From: an uncultured Clostridia bacterium
Lineage (GTDB): Bacteria; Bacillota; Clostridia; Oscillospirales; Ruminococcaceae
Direction: 5' to 3'
DNA length: 48,394 nt
Assembly (NCBI GenBank): GCA_944388075.1
Contig: CALXHI010000005.1
Coordinates: forward strand, 1 to 48,394
The position numbers were made by a program, and so were the translations under genes. Of this stretch, positions 1 through 8,190 are shown in pieces. Position 1 is the first letter of the stretch, and every line of letters begins with the position of its first letter. The notes under the pieces are model-generated. The model saw only the letters and a list, made by a program, of their open reading frames with translations, was not told the DNA's origin and made no database searches.

Positions 1-136
1 AATGAACATCGACCGCCTTGCGGCGATGCTTTTGCACCTCTTTGAATTTGTCTTGTCCTTTTTCTTTTTTGATGTTGAAAATAGGGACGTTTTAAAAATG
101 ACTGGTTGTTGAGGATACACTAAATAATTTTTTCAT
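1..136 (-). pseudogene. Interrupted 5' end of an unknown gene, running off the window
   Basis: On the minus strand a very good ribosome binding site (AAAAGGAGG, about 145-153) precedes an ATG at 134-136. The frame reads MKKLFSVSSTTSHF and then meets TAA at 92-94. After this stop the same frame stays open to the window edge and has a protein-like, lysine-rich composition (NVPIFNIKKEKGQDK and onward). A strong start followed by an in-frame stop in an otherwise open frame suggests a gene broken by a nonsense mutation. Alternatives are a 14-residue leader peptide or a sequencing error. I do not recognise a family, and the rest of the gene lies outside the window. Confidence 0.35.
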
Positions 137-160
137 AACGATTCCTCCTTTTCAGAATGA

Positions 161-373
161 TCAGTTACTGAGGTATTGATTGATTAAAATTGTATCTTGG
201 ATGTTAACGTTGCCATCCTGATGAAAGTCAGCGGCAAGTTCCTTCATTGGTAAAAACAGCAAGCATTTCAACGAAAGAAACCGCTCTTTCAGCAATGCCG
301 CAGAAGCAAGCCTCGATTTATATATCTGCGACACCGCAAAACATCTCCATGGGAATCCTCCCTTTTCAGGCAT
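161..373 (-). pseudogene. Remnant of a dockerin-bearing protein
   Basis: The last 24 codons (161-235) encode one good type I dockerin repeat: DFHQDGNVNIQD followed by TILINQYLSN, with calcium-loop positions 1, 5, 9 and 12 (D, D, N, D) kept and position 3 changed from N to H. A dockerin needs two such repeats; the first is missing, and the preceding residues resemble no domain. A second ATG at 348-350 has an excellent GGGAGG site but its frame stops after ten codons (318-320), so start and dockerin are in different frames. This looks like a cellulosome-type gene collapsed by deletion. Not expected to give a working protein. Confidence 0.55.
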
Positions 374-538
374 TTCTATCCATTTTAAATTATAGTATAT
401 AACATAATTTAATAAATAGCTAATATAAAAATGAGAAATTTTTATTAAAGTGAAAGTAAACAACTTTTGTAAAGAAGAAGTTATAATACACAAGACGGCA
501 TGCGGTTTCCCACATGCCGTCTGTTATCTGTGTCATTT
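374..538. other. A+T-rich gap without a recognised gene
   Basis: Between the dockerin remnant and the end of the carbohydrate-binding gene I see no gene. The stretch around 385-425 is very A+T rich and holds TATAAT-like strings on the minus strand without a good -35 box. No convincing hairpin terminator for the gene ending at 539 was found. Confidence 0.4.
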
Positions 539-1861
539 TCAAACGCTTGTGCCTGCAATCATACTAATCACTGCTTGTGTATCCTGTACATTGATGCTGC
601 CATCGCTGTTCAAATCCATACGGTTCGTCATTTCATCTGTCACTGTGATTTGCGTATCCTCGGCAATATAACGGTTCAGCAAAACGGCATCCGCTACCGT
701 CACGACACCATCGCCGTTAATATCGCCGTCTGCTACTACTATTTCGGCACTCGCTGCAACGCCCGTAAACAACGTCATCGCATCGGTCATTGCAAATGCC
801 GTATCGGCTGTCGCACCCTGCGTCAGTGTCTGTGCGTCAATCGATACGCCATAGGTTGCACCAACCGTCAGAGTCGGATAGGAAATCAGCGCATACGAGA
901 ATTTCTTATCCGGCTTCATGTCAAACTCGGTCACGCCGTCCTTCGTGACGATGATGTGCTGATCTTTCAGCCATTCCGCTGCAAAGTTCAGCTCCATCAC
1001 AGGCTGTACCGCATCGAGCGAGGTCGGCTGGAAATCCGTTGCCGTTGCCAGAACCGTGCCGCCGCTGATTGATGCCACTGCCAAAGCGCAAGTCAAGCCG
1101 CGGTCGCCGTTTGCCATGACCGTACCGCCGATAATTTGCAACGAGGTTTCACCCTGAATCGCATCGTTGCCTGCCTTGACTTCCATCTCGCCACCGGAGA
1201 TCATCACATCGCCCTGTGTGGACTTGATCCCGTCTCCCTCGGCATTGATGTTCAGCGTACCGCCCTTGATCTCTACTGAAGTCTTGCCGCGCAGACCGTC
1301 CTCCAGCATAGTATCTACCTTGATATTGCCGCCGGTCACCTTCAGGTCATTGTTGCAATGCACGCCATAGTAGGTCGATGCCTCAATGAACAACGAACCC
1401 TCACCCTTGATGGTCAGATCGTCCTTCGCAAAGATGACCGCCTCGGTATTCGTGTACAGCGGTCCGTCATACAAGTAGTTCTCCGTGCCAGCAACCAGAT
1501 TGATGGACGTGTTCTCCGCATTGACCACATAGATCGGAGCTTCGCTGACACCCGTCATGGTGACGCCGTTCAGGAACAGCTTGACCGTTTCCGGGTCAAC
1601 CGTTTCGTCCGGAACATTCACGCAGATCTGTCCATCCGTCAGCGTGCCGACAATCTCATACGAGCCGGATGCCGTAATCGTTGCGACATTACCGGTTACA
1701 GTCACATTCGCGCCGGTTGCAGTAATCGTATCGCCGTTCAGGGTAATGACTGCCGTCATGGTTTCGCCGGCAACCTCGGCAAATGCCGTCACACCCTGTG
1801 TCATCGTGCAGAGCATTGCTGCTGTCATCGCACCCGCTGCGATTCGGGTTCTTGGTTTCAT
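539..1861 (-). CDS. Secreted beta-helix carbohydrate-binding protein (Cthe_2159-type) with C-terminal dockerin
   Basis: Predicted 440 residues. A signal peptide spans about 1-28 (ends in VTAFA). Residues about 35-330 are a repetitive Gly/Thr/Asn-rich beta-strand region (repeated GGT and ISGG turns) like the Cthe_2159 family (Pfam PF14262), whose founding member binds cellulose and polygalacturonate. Residues 379-440 form a two-repeat type I dockerin (DINGDGVVTVAD and DLNSDGSINVQD), so the protein should dock onto a cohesin-bearing scaffold. No catalytic motif is visible. Two in-frame ATGs lie two codons apart; the inner one (1859-1861) sits about nine bases from AAAGGA and is preferred. It has its own promoter at 1915-1944 with an inverted repeat in the leader. 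Confidence 0.85.
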   Translation of the reverse strand: MKPRTRIAAGAMTAAMLCTMTQGVTAFAEVAGETMTAVITLNGDTITATGANVTVTGNVATITASGSYEIVGTLTDGQICVNVPDETVDPETVKLFLNGVTMTGVSEAPIYVVNAENTSINLVAGTENYLYDGPLYTNTEAVIFAKDDLTIKGEGSLFIEASTYYGVHCNNDLKVTGGNIKVDTMLEDGLRGKTSVEIKGGTLNINAEGDGIKSTQGDVMISGGEMEVKAGNDAIQGETSLQIIGGTVMANGDRGLTCALAVASISGGTVLATATDFQPTSLDAVQPVMELNFAAEWLKDQHIIVTKDGVTEFDMKPDKKFSYALISYPTLTVGATYGVSIDAQTLTQGATADTAFAMTDAMTLFTGVAASAEIVVADGDINGDGVVTVADAVLLNRYIAEDTQITVTDEMTNRMDLNSDGSINVQDTQAVISMIAGTSV

Positions 1862-1889
1862 AGCCATTCATCCTTTCAGATTTTTTACC

Positions 1890-1907
1890 GGTCAAGCTGT
1901 CTTGACC
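1890..1907 (-). promoter_or_regulatory. Inverted repeat in the leader of the dockerin protein gene
   Basis: Perfect arms GGTCAAG and CTTGACC separated by four bases, starting at about the expected transcription start. It could be an operator or a 5' mRNA hairpin. Confidence 0.55.
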
Positions 1908-1914
1908 TGCTTTC

Positions 1915-1944
1915 AGTTTACCATAAAATCCTACTGCTTGTCAA
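1915..1944 (-). promoter_or_regulatory. Sigma-A promoter of the dockerin protein gene
   Basis: On the minus strand TTGACA (1939-1944) and TAAACT (1915-1920) are 18 bases apart, about 55 bases upstream of the start codon. Confidence 0.65.
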
Positions 1945-2005
1945 TCGGTTTTCCAAAATTTTCACAATATAATTTTTCGAGAAAATGCGTTATTTTCAGA
2001 TTGTT

Positions 2006-4177
2006 TTAAGAGAGGTCGTTCTGCGGTACGCCTTTCATCGTCAGGGCAATGCGACCGCGTTTTACATCAACATCAATCACTCGTACTCGCACAATCTGCC
2101 CAACCTTTACAACGTCCAGCGGATGCTTAACAAAACGATCCGACAAACGAGAAATATGCACAAGCCCGTCCTCATGCACGCCGATATCAACAAATGCACC
2201 GAAATCAATGATGTTTCGCACGGTACCGACCAGTTCCATGCCGGGTTTCAAATGCTCAATCGTCATGATATCGCCACTGCGCATCAACGGTGCCGGCAAT
2301 TCATCTCTCGGATCCCTGCCGGGCTTTTGCAACTCTGCGACAATATCTCGCAAAGTCGGCTCACCGATGCCAAGCTCCCGACTCAATGTGCCATAGCCTT
2401 TCGTTTCCACAGTCTCCCGCAGCTGCTCGAGCGAACCGCCGATATCGCTGCACGCATAGCCGCATGCGTTCAGCAATGCTTCCGCTGCACCATAGCTTTC
2501 CGGATGTACACCGGTATTGTCGAGTGGCTGCTTGCCGTTGCGAATGCGCAAAAAGCCTGCGCACAGTTCATATGCCTTTGCGCCAAGCTTCGGGACTTTC
2601 AGCAATTCCTTTCGGCTGCGGAATGCGCCGTTTTCCTCACGATATGCGACAATATTGTGGGCAATGCCGCTGTGAATACCCGAAATATACGACAGCAGCG
2701 AACCCGATGCTGTATTGACATCGACACCGACCGCATTCACGCAATCCTCGACCACCTCTGTCAGTGATGCGTCCAACCGTGCCGGCGGCATATCGTGCTG
2801 ATATTCGCCGACACCGATTGCTTTCGGGTCAATCTTTACCAGTTCTGCCAACGGGTCTTGCAAACGCCGTGCAATCGAAACCGCACTGCGCAATGCCACA
2901 TCATAATCCGGAAACTCCTCCGCCGCCAGCTTCGATGCCGAATAGACCGATGCACCTGCCTCGCTGACAACCATGTACGCAATCGATTGATCATTCAACT
3001 CCCGCAAAATCTCCGCAACCACCTGTTCGGATTCTCTCGATGCCGTACCGTTGCCGATGGCAATCGCCGTGACATGCCAACGCTGAATCATCGCCTTCAG
3101 TTTGGCTTTTGAGGATGCAATCGTGTTTGCAGATCTTGCGGTGATGTATGCCACATCCGTTGCCAGGACCTTGCCGGTTTCGTCTACAACTGCAATTTTA
3201 CAGCCGGTACGAAATCCGGGGTCAACGCCCATCGTAATCATGCCACGCATTGGCGGTTGCAGCAGCAATTGCCGCAAGTTCGAGGAAAACACCGTGATTG
3301 CCTGTTCGTAGGCACCATCCGTCAACTCGGCGCGCACCTCTCGCTGTACCGCAGGCAACAGCGATTTCTTGTATGCCTCCAAGGCGGCTGCCGCAACGAT
3401 TTGTCCGCAGGCACTCTCATTTTTCACATACTGCCGTGTGACATTCTGTTCGCCGAGTCCTTCCGGCATTTGAATCGTAACCTTGAGGAAGCCTTCTTTC
3501 TCGCCACGGTTAATGGCAAGAATACGGTGCTTTGCAGCCTTTTGGACGCTCTCTTGATAGTCATAATAGTTGCGATACACGCTGTCCTCTTCCGGATCGA
3601 CCGCTCGTACAACCAATGTGCCGCGCAAATAAAGCAAATTCCGCAATCGCTTGCGCAATTCCGCATCATCCGATACCGTCTCTGCCAGAATATCCGATGC
3701 GCCGGACAGAGCCTCCTCGATATCAGGCACTTCCGACTCCGAGTTGACATAATCCTGTGCCGCCTGTTCGGGATCAACAGCAGGATTCTGCTCCATGATC
3801 AGCAGCGCCAACGGTTCGAGTCCTCTCGCTTTCGCAATCGACGCTTTCGTCTTGCGCTTCTGCTTGTAGGGACGGTAAAGATCCTCAACCTCTACAAGCG
3901 TCTTAGCAGCCGCAAGCTGCTCTGCAAGCGTGTCTGTCCATTTTCCCTGTGCTTCAATGGCTGCTCGCACCTCTTCCTTGCGTTCTTCGAGCTTGCGCAG
4001 ATACTGCAATCGATCGTGAAGTGCGTGCAGCGTCTGATCATCGAGCGAACCGGTCACCTCTTTCCGGTAACGGGCAATGAACGGAATCGTTTTGCCGTCA
4101 TCCATCAGTGCAACCGTCTGCTCGACCTGTTCGGGGCGCAGACGAAATTCCTCTGCGAGCTGTTGTATGATATCCAT
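2006..4177 (-). CDS. tex: Tex family RNA-binding transcription accessory protein
   Basis: Predicted 723 residues, the usual length for Tex. The N-terminal part has the family pattern (FRLRPEQVEQTVALMDDG, IPFIARYRKE, then LEDLYRPYKQKR-type text), the middle carries the YqgF-like nuclease-fold segment (GVDPGFRTGCKIAVVD), then the helix-hairpin-helix region (DCVNAVGVDVNTAS), and the C-terminus has an S1 RNA-binding domain (ELVGTVRNIIDFGAFVDIG). Tex binds nucleic acid and affects transcription and RNA metabolism in the cytoplasm. The start chosen is the second of two adjacent ATGs (4175-4177), six bases from AGGAGG; the longer frame upstream is not needed. It is transcribed alone from the promoter at 4229-4257. 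Confidence 0.93.
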   Translation of the reverse strand: MDIIQQLAEEFRLRPEQVEQTVALMDDGKTIPFIARYRKEVTGSLDDQTLHALHDRLQYLRKLEERKEEVRAAIEAQGKWTDTLAEQLAAAKTLVEVEDLYRPYKQKRKTKASIAKARGLEPLALLIMEQNPAVDPEQAAQDYVNSESEVPDIEEALSGASDILAETVSDDAELRKRLRNLLYLRGTLVVRAVDPEEDSVYRNYYDYQESVQKAAKHRILAINRGEKEGFLKVTIQMPEGLGEQNVTRQYVKNESACGQIVAAAALEAYKKSLLPAVQREVRAELTDGAYEQAITVFSSNLRQLLLQPPMRGMITMGVDPGFRTGCKIAVVDETGKVLATDVAYITARSANTIASSKAKLKAMIQRWHVTAIAIGNGTASRESEQVVAEILRELNDQSIAYMVVSEAGASVYSASKLAAEEFPDYDVALRSAVSIARRLQDPLAELVKIDPKAIGVGEYQHDMPPARLDASLTEVVEDCVNAVGVDVNTASGSLLSYISGIHSGIAHNIVAYREENGAFRSRKELLKVPKLGAKAYELCAGFLRIRNGKQPLDNTGVHPESYGAAEALLNACGYACSDIGGSLEQLRETVETKGYGTLSRELGIGEPTLRDIVAELQKPGRDPRDELPAPLMRSGDIMTIEHLKPGMELVGTVRNIIDFGAFVDIGVHEDGLVHISRLSDRFVKHPLDVVKVGQIVRVRVIDVDVKRGRIALTMKGVPQNDLS

Positions 4178-4196
4178 CATATCCCTCCTGTTTGTA

Positions 4197-4210
4197 CATT
4201 GCAGGCAATG
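4197..4210 (-). promoter_or_regulatory. Short inverted repeat in the tex leader
   Basis: Perfect arms CATTGC and GCAATG with a two-base centre, roughly 13-26 bases downstream of the expected transcription start and just upstream of the ribosome binding site. Confidence 0.4.
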
Positions 4211-4228
4211 CCGTTTCTGCTTGCTCAT

Positions 4229-4257
4229 ATTATAACAGATTTTTCCCGTGCTGTCAC
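4229..4257 (-). promoter_or_regulatory. Sigma-A promoter of tex
   Basis: Minus-strand GTGACA (4252-4257) and TATAAT (4229-4234) with a 17-base spacer, about 50 bases upstream of the tex start. Confidence 0.65.
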
Positions 4258-4380
4258 CTCTTTTGGCTCAATTTTTTCGTGCAAACCATCATTTTTGTGA
4301 AAAAAAGCAAGAGCTTTCCCCCATTTTTCCTCGTCGTTTTGATGCACAGAAAAAATTTCTGTGAATTTGCAAAAAAAGAC

Positions 4381-4409
4381 TTGCATTTTTTTGTGAAGTA
4401 TGCTACAAT
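4381..4409 (+). promoter_or_regulatory. Sigma-A promoter of the ligase-DUF1934-argS operon
   Basis: TTGCAT (4381-4386) and TACAAT (4404-4409) with a 17-base spacer. The expected start near 4416 leaves a leader of about 190 bases before the ligase gene. The 4178-4604 gap thus holds two divergent promoters and this leader; I see no gene in it. Confidence 0.6.
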
Positions 4410-4501
4410 ATAGAAGAACTGATTTTATGCGGTCTGTCAGGTGTTTGTGCGTGATTGCGATTCTTTGTTTTCGCACCGCCCCAATCACCCCGATTTCAGG
4501 A

Positions 4502-4581
4502 AATCTGCACAAAGGCAATCTGCACAGTTCTGCTCTCAATCCCGACCCATTTTCCCGAAAGGAGCTGCGGCAATCTGCCCA
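4502..4581 (+). repeat. Three short direct repeats in the long leader of the ligase gene
   Basis: AATCTGCACA occurs at 4502-4511 and 4517-4526, and AATCTGCCCA at 4572-4581. A Shine-Dalgarno-like AAAGGAG near 4558-4564 is not followed by a usable ATG at normal distance. The function is unknown; no known riboswitch or T-box feature was recognised. Confidence 0.35.
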
Positions 4582-4604
4582 AAGATTCGCCGCCACGCAT
4601 CACT

Positions 4605-5648
4605 ATGGCAAAACTCAAAGTTCTCGTCCTCTTCGGCGGTACGTCCTATGAATACGATGACTCTCTGCGTTCCGCAGCAGCCGTCTGCCGGACGCTTTCC
4701 GCCAATGACCGCTATGAGGTCGTGCCGGTCGGCATCACCAAGAAAGGCCGATGGCTCTATTTTCCCGGTGACTACGCCGAAATCCTCGAGCACCGTTGGG
4801 AACAAAATCCCGACTGTGCCTCCGCTGTTCTCTCCCCTGATCCGGCACACCGCGGCATCCTCATTCTTGAGGACGAGGTCTATGCCCTCAAACGCATCGA
4901 TGTGATCTTCCCTTTGCTCTTCGGACGCCTCGGGGAGGACGGTTCCGTGCAGGGGCTCTGTGAGATGTCCCATATCCCCTATATCGGCAACGGCATTCTC
5001 AGCTCAGCACTCTGCCGCAATAAAGTCGTAACCCATATGCTGCTCAATGCCGTTGGTATCCAAACCCCACAATGGACTGCGGTGTCCTGTCGCAGCCTTG
5101 ACCGACTCCATCAGGAATATGAACGCATTGAGAGCATCATGAATTATCCGCTCTATGTCAAACCCGCAGGCTCGGATGCTTCCATGGGGGCCGGCATTGC
5201 CGCTAATCGGGAAACACTCTCCGTTGCCATTAAGCGAGCCTTTACCAAAGATAAAACCGTTCTGGTTGAGCAGCTGATACAGGGCAGAGAATACCGAGTT
5301 GCCGTATTCGGCTATGACCCGCCATTCACATCGTTTGTCGGGGAAATCGTACACGGTCATGATTCCGATTCCCTCGTCATCCCTGCCAACTGCGACGCCA
5401 ACACGGCATCCATTCTGCGCGATACTGCCATTTCCGCATTCCATGCACTCGAATGCAAGGATTTGGCACTCTTTGATTTCTACTGTGAGGCAAACGGTGC
5501 TGTCCTTCTCGGTGAGGTCCATACCATGCCGGCATTGTCTCCATCCGATATATACCCCCTCCTGATGAACGATTTGGGTATGCCCTATGCGTATCTACTC
5601 GATAAGCTCATCTCTCAGGCAATGGAACACGCCGATCGGGGTATCTGA
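4605..5648 (+). CDS. Divergent D-alanine--D-alanine ligase family protein (ATP-grasp)
   Basis: Predicted 347 residues, close to the Ddl norm. The N-terminus has the family motif FGGTSYEYDDS with Glu16, and the ATP-grasp fold shows LYVKPAGSD and VLVEQLIQGREYRVAVF. Such enzymes join D-Ala to D-Ala, D-Lac or D-Ser for peptidoglycan. Two features are unusual: the metal-binding motif expected as E-x-N reads EVHTMP (Glu304, His306), and the omega-loop segment that normally carries an FYDYxAKY-like sequence is shorter and lacks it (about GHDSDSLVIPAN). Substrate is therefore uncertain. The start ATG (4605-4607) has no clear ribosome site, but upstream codons do not resemble Ddl. First gene of an operon with DUF1934 and argS. 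Confidence 0.78.
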   Translation: MAKLKVLVLFGGTSYEYDDSLRSAAAVCRTLSANDRYEVVPVGITKKGRWLYFPGDYAEILEHRWEQNPDCASAVLSPDPAHRGILILEDEVYALKRIDVIFPLLFGRLGEDGSVQGLCEMSHIPYIGNGILSSALCRNKVVTHMLLNAVGIQTPQWTAVSCRSLDRLHQEYERIESIMNYPLYVKPAGSDASMGAGIAANRETLSVAIKRAFTKDKTVLVEQLIQGREYRVAVFGYDPPFTSFVGEIVHGHDSDSLVIPANCDANTASILRDTAISAFHALECKDLALFDFYCEANGAVLLGEVHTMPALSPSDIYPLLMNDLGMPYAYLLDKLISQAMEHADRGI

Positions 5649-5665
5649 CTGCATAGGAGGTTCTC

Positions 5666-6172
5666 TTGTCAAATTTTACACAATCCGAATCCTCCCTCCG
5701 TTCCATCCCCGCTTCCATTCGAGTTCGCAGCATTTTTGAAACGGAGGGGGAACGTGACGGCAATGAACTCCTCGTATTTGGACAGTATGCCTATTCGTCT
5801 GACCGTATCATGATCCTCTATGAAGAATTCATGGAGAAAGGCGAACCCAGCGTTCAAACGCTGATTTCTGTTCTCAACGGCAATGTCGTATCCATTCACC
5901 GCAGCGGCTATGTCGATTCTCTGATGCTCTTTGAGCAGGGAAAGCGTCATCAGACTTCCTATCAGCTGCCATTCGGCGAAATGCAGGTAAACAGCTATAC
6001 GCTCTCACTCCAAAATGCACTGACCCCAAAAGGAGGCACGCTTTCGATTGCCTATTCGCTGGATCTCAATTCTGCCGCCGAAACACTCAATACCATTACC
6101 ATTACGGTCGTGCCGCAAAACAATTCGCCGACCGATGAACCATTGAACATAGGAAAGGAGTTCCCCACATGA
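5666..6172 (+). CDS. DUF1934 family protein (YwiB-like)
   Basis: Predicted 168 residues beginning with a TTG codon; AGGAGG at 5655-5660 lies five bases upstream and fixes this rare start. The sequence (IRVRSIFETEGERDGNELL, ILYEEFMEKGE, then a beta-rich C-terminus with LSIAYSLDLNSAAETLNTI) fits DUF1934, small beta-barrel proteins of unknown role. No signal peptide or membrane segment, so it is probably cytosolic. In Bacillus the YwiB gene also lies directly upstream of argS, and here the gene overlaps argS by four bases, so a conserved link to arginyl-tRNA synthetase is likely though its nature is unknown. Confidence 0.82.
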   Translation: MSNFTQSESSLRSIPASIRVRSIFETEGERDGNELLVFGQYAYSSDRIMILYEEFMEKGEPSVQTLISVLNGNVVSIHRSGYVDSLMLFEQGKRHQTSYQLPFGEMQVNSYTLSLQNALTPKGGTLSIAYSLDLNSAAETLNTITITVVPQNNSPTDEPLNIGKEFPT

Positions 6173-7857
6173 ATCACATTGCTGCTGCTTCAGACAGCGC
6201 AAGAGCCTGTATCCTTGAAGCCCTTGGTCGCCTGGTTGCCGAACAGGCTATCCCTGCCGAGCCACTGCCCGCTTTCGGCATCGAAATTCCGGCAGACCGC
6301 TCTCATGGCGACTTTGCCGCCAATGCCGCTATGGTTTCTGCAAAGGCACTCCGAATGCCGCCCCGTAAAATTGCCGAATTGATTGTCGGTGCGATGGAGC
6401 TTTCCGGCTCTCCCTTTGAGAAAGTCGAGGTCGCAGGACCCGGGTTCATCAACTTCACCCTCTCGAACAAATGGTATACCGATGTTGTACGGACGGTACT
6501 GCAATCCGGAGAGGAATACGGCAAAACCAATACCGGTAACGGAACACGAGTACTGGTTGAGTTTGTTTCTGCCAACCCCACCGGTCCAATGCATGTCGGT
6601 AACGCCAGAGGCGGTGCTATCGGTGACTGTCTTGCCTCTGTCCTGACCGCCGCCGGATACGAAACAGAACGGGAATTTTACATCAACGATGCCGGTAACC
6701 AAATCGAAAAGTTCGCAACCTCCCTTGAGGTACGCTATCTGCAAGCCTGCGGTCAAGATATCCCCATGCCGGAGGATGCCTATCAGGGTGCGGATATCAT
6801 CGCACATGCCAATGCGTTCCATGCAGAACATGGCGATGCCTATGCCGGTGTTGATGCCAAGGAACGCAGAGATGCACTCGTTGCTTTTGCACTGCCGAAG
6901 AATATTCAAGGACTGAAGGACGATCTCGCACAATACCGGATTCACTACGATACCTGGTTTCCCGAAAGCACACTCCATGCCGATGGCAGTGTTACCGGTA
7001 TCATCGAGCAGCTCAAAGCCAGCGGCTATACCTATGAAAAAGACGGCGCACTCTGGTTTCAAGCGGAAAAGCTTGGTGCGGACAAGGATTTCGTCATCGT
7101 TCGCTCCAACGGCATTCCGACCTATGTTGTGCCGGATATTGCCTACCACTATAATAAGCTCGTCACTCGAAAGTTTAACCGCGCCATTGACATTCTCGGT
7201 GCCGACCACCATGGCTATGTGCCGCGCTTGAAAGCAGCCCTCACCGCCTTGGGCGTCGATGCCTCCCGTCTGACCGTTGTGCTGATGCAAATGGTCGCCG
7301 TCATGCGGGACGGCAAGCCCGTGAAACAGTCCAAGCGCAGTGGTAAAGCACTGACGCTTGTGACCTTGCTCGAAGATATTCCGGTCGATGCCGCACGATT
7401 CTTCTTCAATCTGCGGGAAGCCAATTCCCACTTTGAGTTTGACCTCGACCTCGCTGTTGAGAAATCCGCATCGAATCCGGTCTACTATGTGCAGTACGCA
7501 CATGCCAGAATTTGCAGCCTGCTGCGTAATCTTGCCGAGAACGATATCTCCGCTGCCGCTCCGGACACGCTCCAATTGGGTCTGCTCCAAACAAAGCCCG
7601 AACATGAACTGATTCGTCAGCTCGCACTCCTGCCCGCCGAGATCGATCAGGCGGCAAGACAGCTTGATCCGTCTCGTCTGACCAAGTATGCCGTTGAGCT
7701 TGCCGCTCTGTTCCATAAATTCTACGATGCCTGCAAGGTTCGGGATGCCGAAACCGCCGAGCTGAGAGATGCCAGAGCCGCTTTGTGTGCCGCAACCGGT
7801 TCCGTACTCCGCAATGTGCTGACACTGCTCAAGGTCTCCGCTCCCGAAAAAATGTAA
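6169..7857 (+). CDS. argS: Arginyl-tRNA synthetase
   Basis: Predicted 562 residues, the standard bacterial ArgS length. It charges tRNA-Arg with arginine in the cytoplasm using ATP. The N-terminal additional domain (about 1-110) is followed by the class I signature NPTGPMHVGNARGG, with the HIGH motif as HVGN at residues 142-145; the KMSK-like loop reads KQSKRSGKA, and the C-terminal anticodon-binding domain ends VLTLLKVSAPEKM. The start ATG overlaps the stop of the DUF1934 gene (ATGA) and has AAGGAG just upstream, indicating translational coupling. No T-box was seen upstream. Confidence 0.97.
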   Translation: MNHIAAASDSARACILEALGRLVAEQAIPAEPLPAFGIEIPADRSHGDFAANAAMVSAKALRMPPRKIAELIVGAMELSGSPFEKVEVAGPGFINFTLSNKWYTDVVRTVLQSGEEYGKTNTGNGTRVLVEFVSANPTGPMHVGNARGGAIGDCLASVLTAAGYETEREFYINDAGNQIEKFATSLEVRYLQACGQDIPMPEDAYQGADIIAHANAFHAEHGDAYAGVDAKERRDALVAFALPKNIQGLKDDLAQYRIHYDTWFPESTLHADGSVTGIIEQLKASGYTYEKDGALWFQAEKLGADKDFVIVRSNGIPTYVVPDIAYHYNKLVTRKFNRAIDILGADHHGYVPRLKAALTALGVDASRLTVVLMQMVAVMRDGKPVKQSKRSGKALTLVTLLEDIPVDAARFFFNLREANSHFEFDLDLAVEKSASNPVYYVQYAHARICSLLRNLAENDISAAAPDTLQLGLLQTKPEHELIRQLALLPAEIDQAARQLDPSRLTKYAVELAALFHKFYDACKVRDAETAELRDARAALCAATGSVLRNVLTLLKVSAPEKM

Positions 7858-7886
7858 TCGTTCGATTACATTCCGGTTACACTTTT
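7851..7886 (+). terminator. Possible terminator after argS
   Basis: Arms AATGTAATCG and CGATTACATT with a two-base centre overlap the argS stop codon; a run of T follows only after about eight bases, so it is an imperfect intrinsic terminator. Confidence 0.35.
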
Positions 7887-8190
7887 TTGGAAATTCAGAG
7901 ATTGTTTTCGTTATTTTCTACAAACAATCATCGAAAATGACGTTGTTTGAGAAAATGTTCACGATTTATTCACAAAACCGTAACATACTCCACAAGGGAA
8001 TGTGTTACAATCTGTAATATGTTTCAGAGATATGCTGTTTCTGTTGTATCTGCGGATTGTCGGATTCCCTCATCATTCAAGGTTCAAGGACAGGCTTTGC
8101 AGCTTGTTCGAATAATCATTCGGTTCTCCGCACAGGAGTTGTAATCCGTGCAGAGTCGAAATCTATGAGGAAAGCGAAGGGATTTTTTTT
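7887..8190 (+). other. Leader and promoter region of the PucR-type regulator gene
   Basis: No gene is seen in this stretch. The best -10 candidate is TACAAT at 8006-8011, but I find no matching -35 box. GTAACA and TGTTAC arms (about 7980-8008) flank the region. Near 8130-8156 GCAC and GTGC arms can form a small hairpin. The ribosome site AAGGGA lies eight bases before the ATG at 8191. Confidence 0.3.

Noticed and set aside
4416..4604. Riboswitch or T-box in the ligase-argS leader
   Set aside because: No T-box sequence, specifier stem or known aptamer core is visible; argS is the third gene, far from the leader.
6190..7716. A 508-codon open frame opposite argS
   Set aside because: ArgS is certain on the other strand; the reverse frame matches nothing.
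7980..8011. GTAACA and TGTTAC arms before the PucR-type gene as an operator
   Set aside because: Six-base arms 17 bases apart with imperfect promoter boxes; easily chance.
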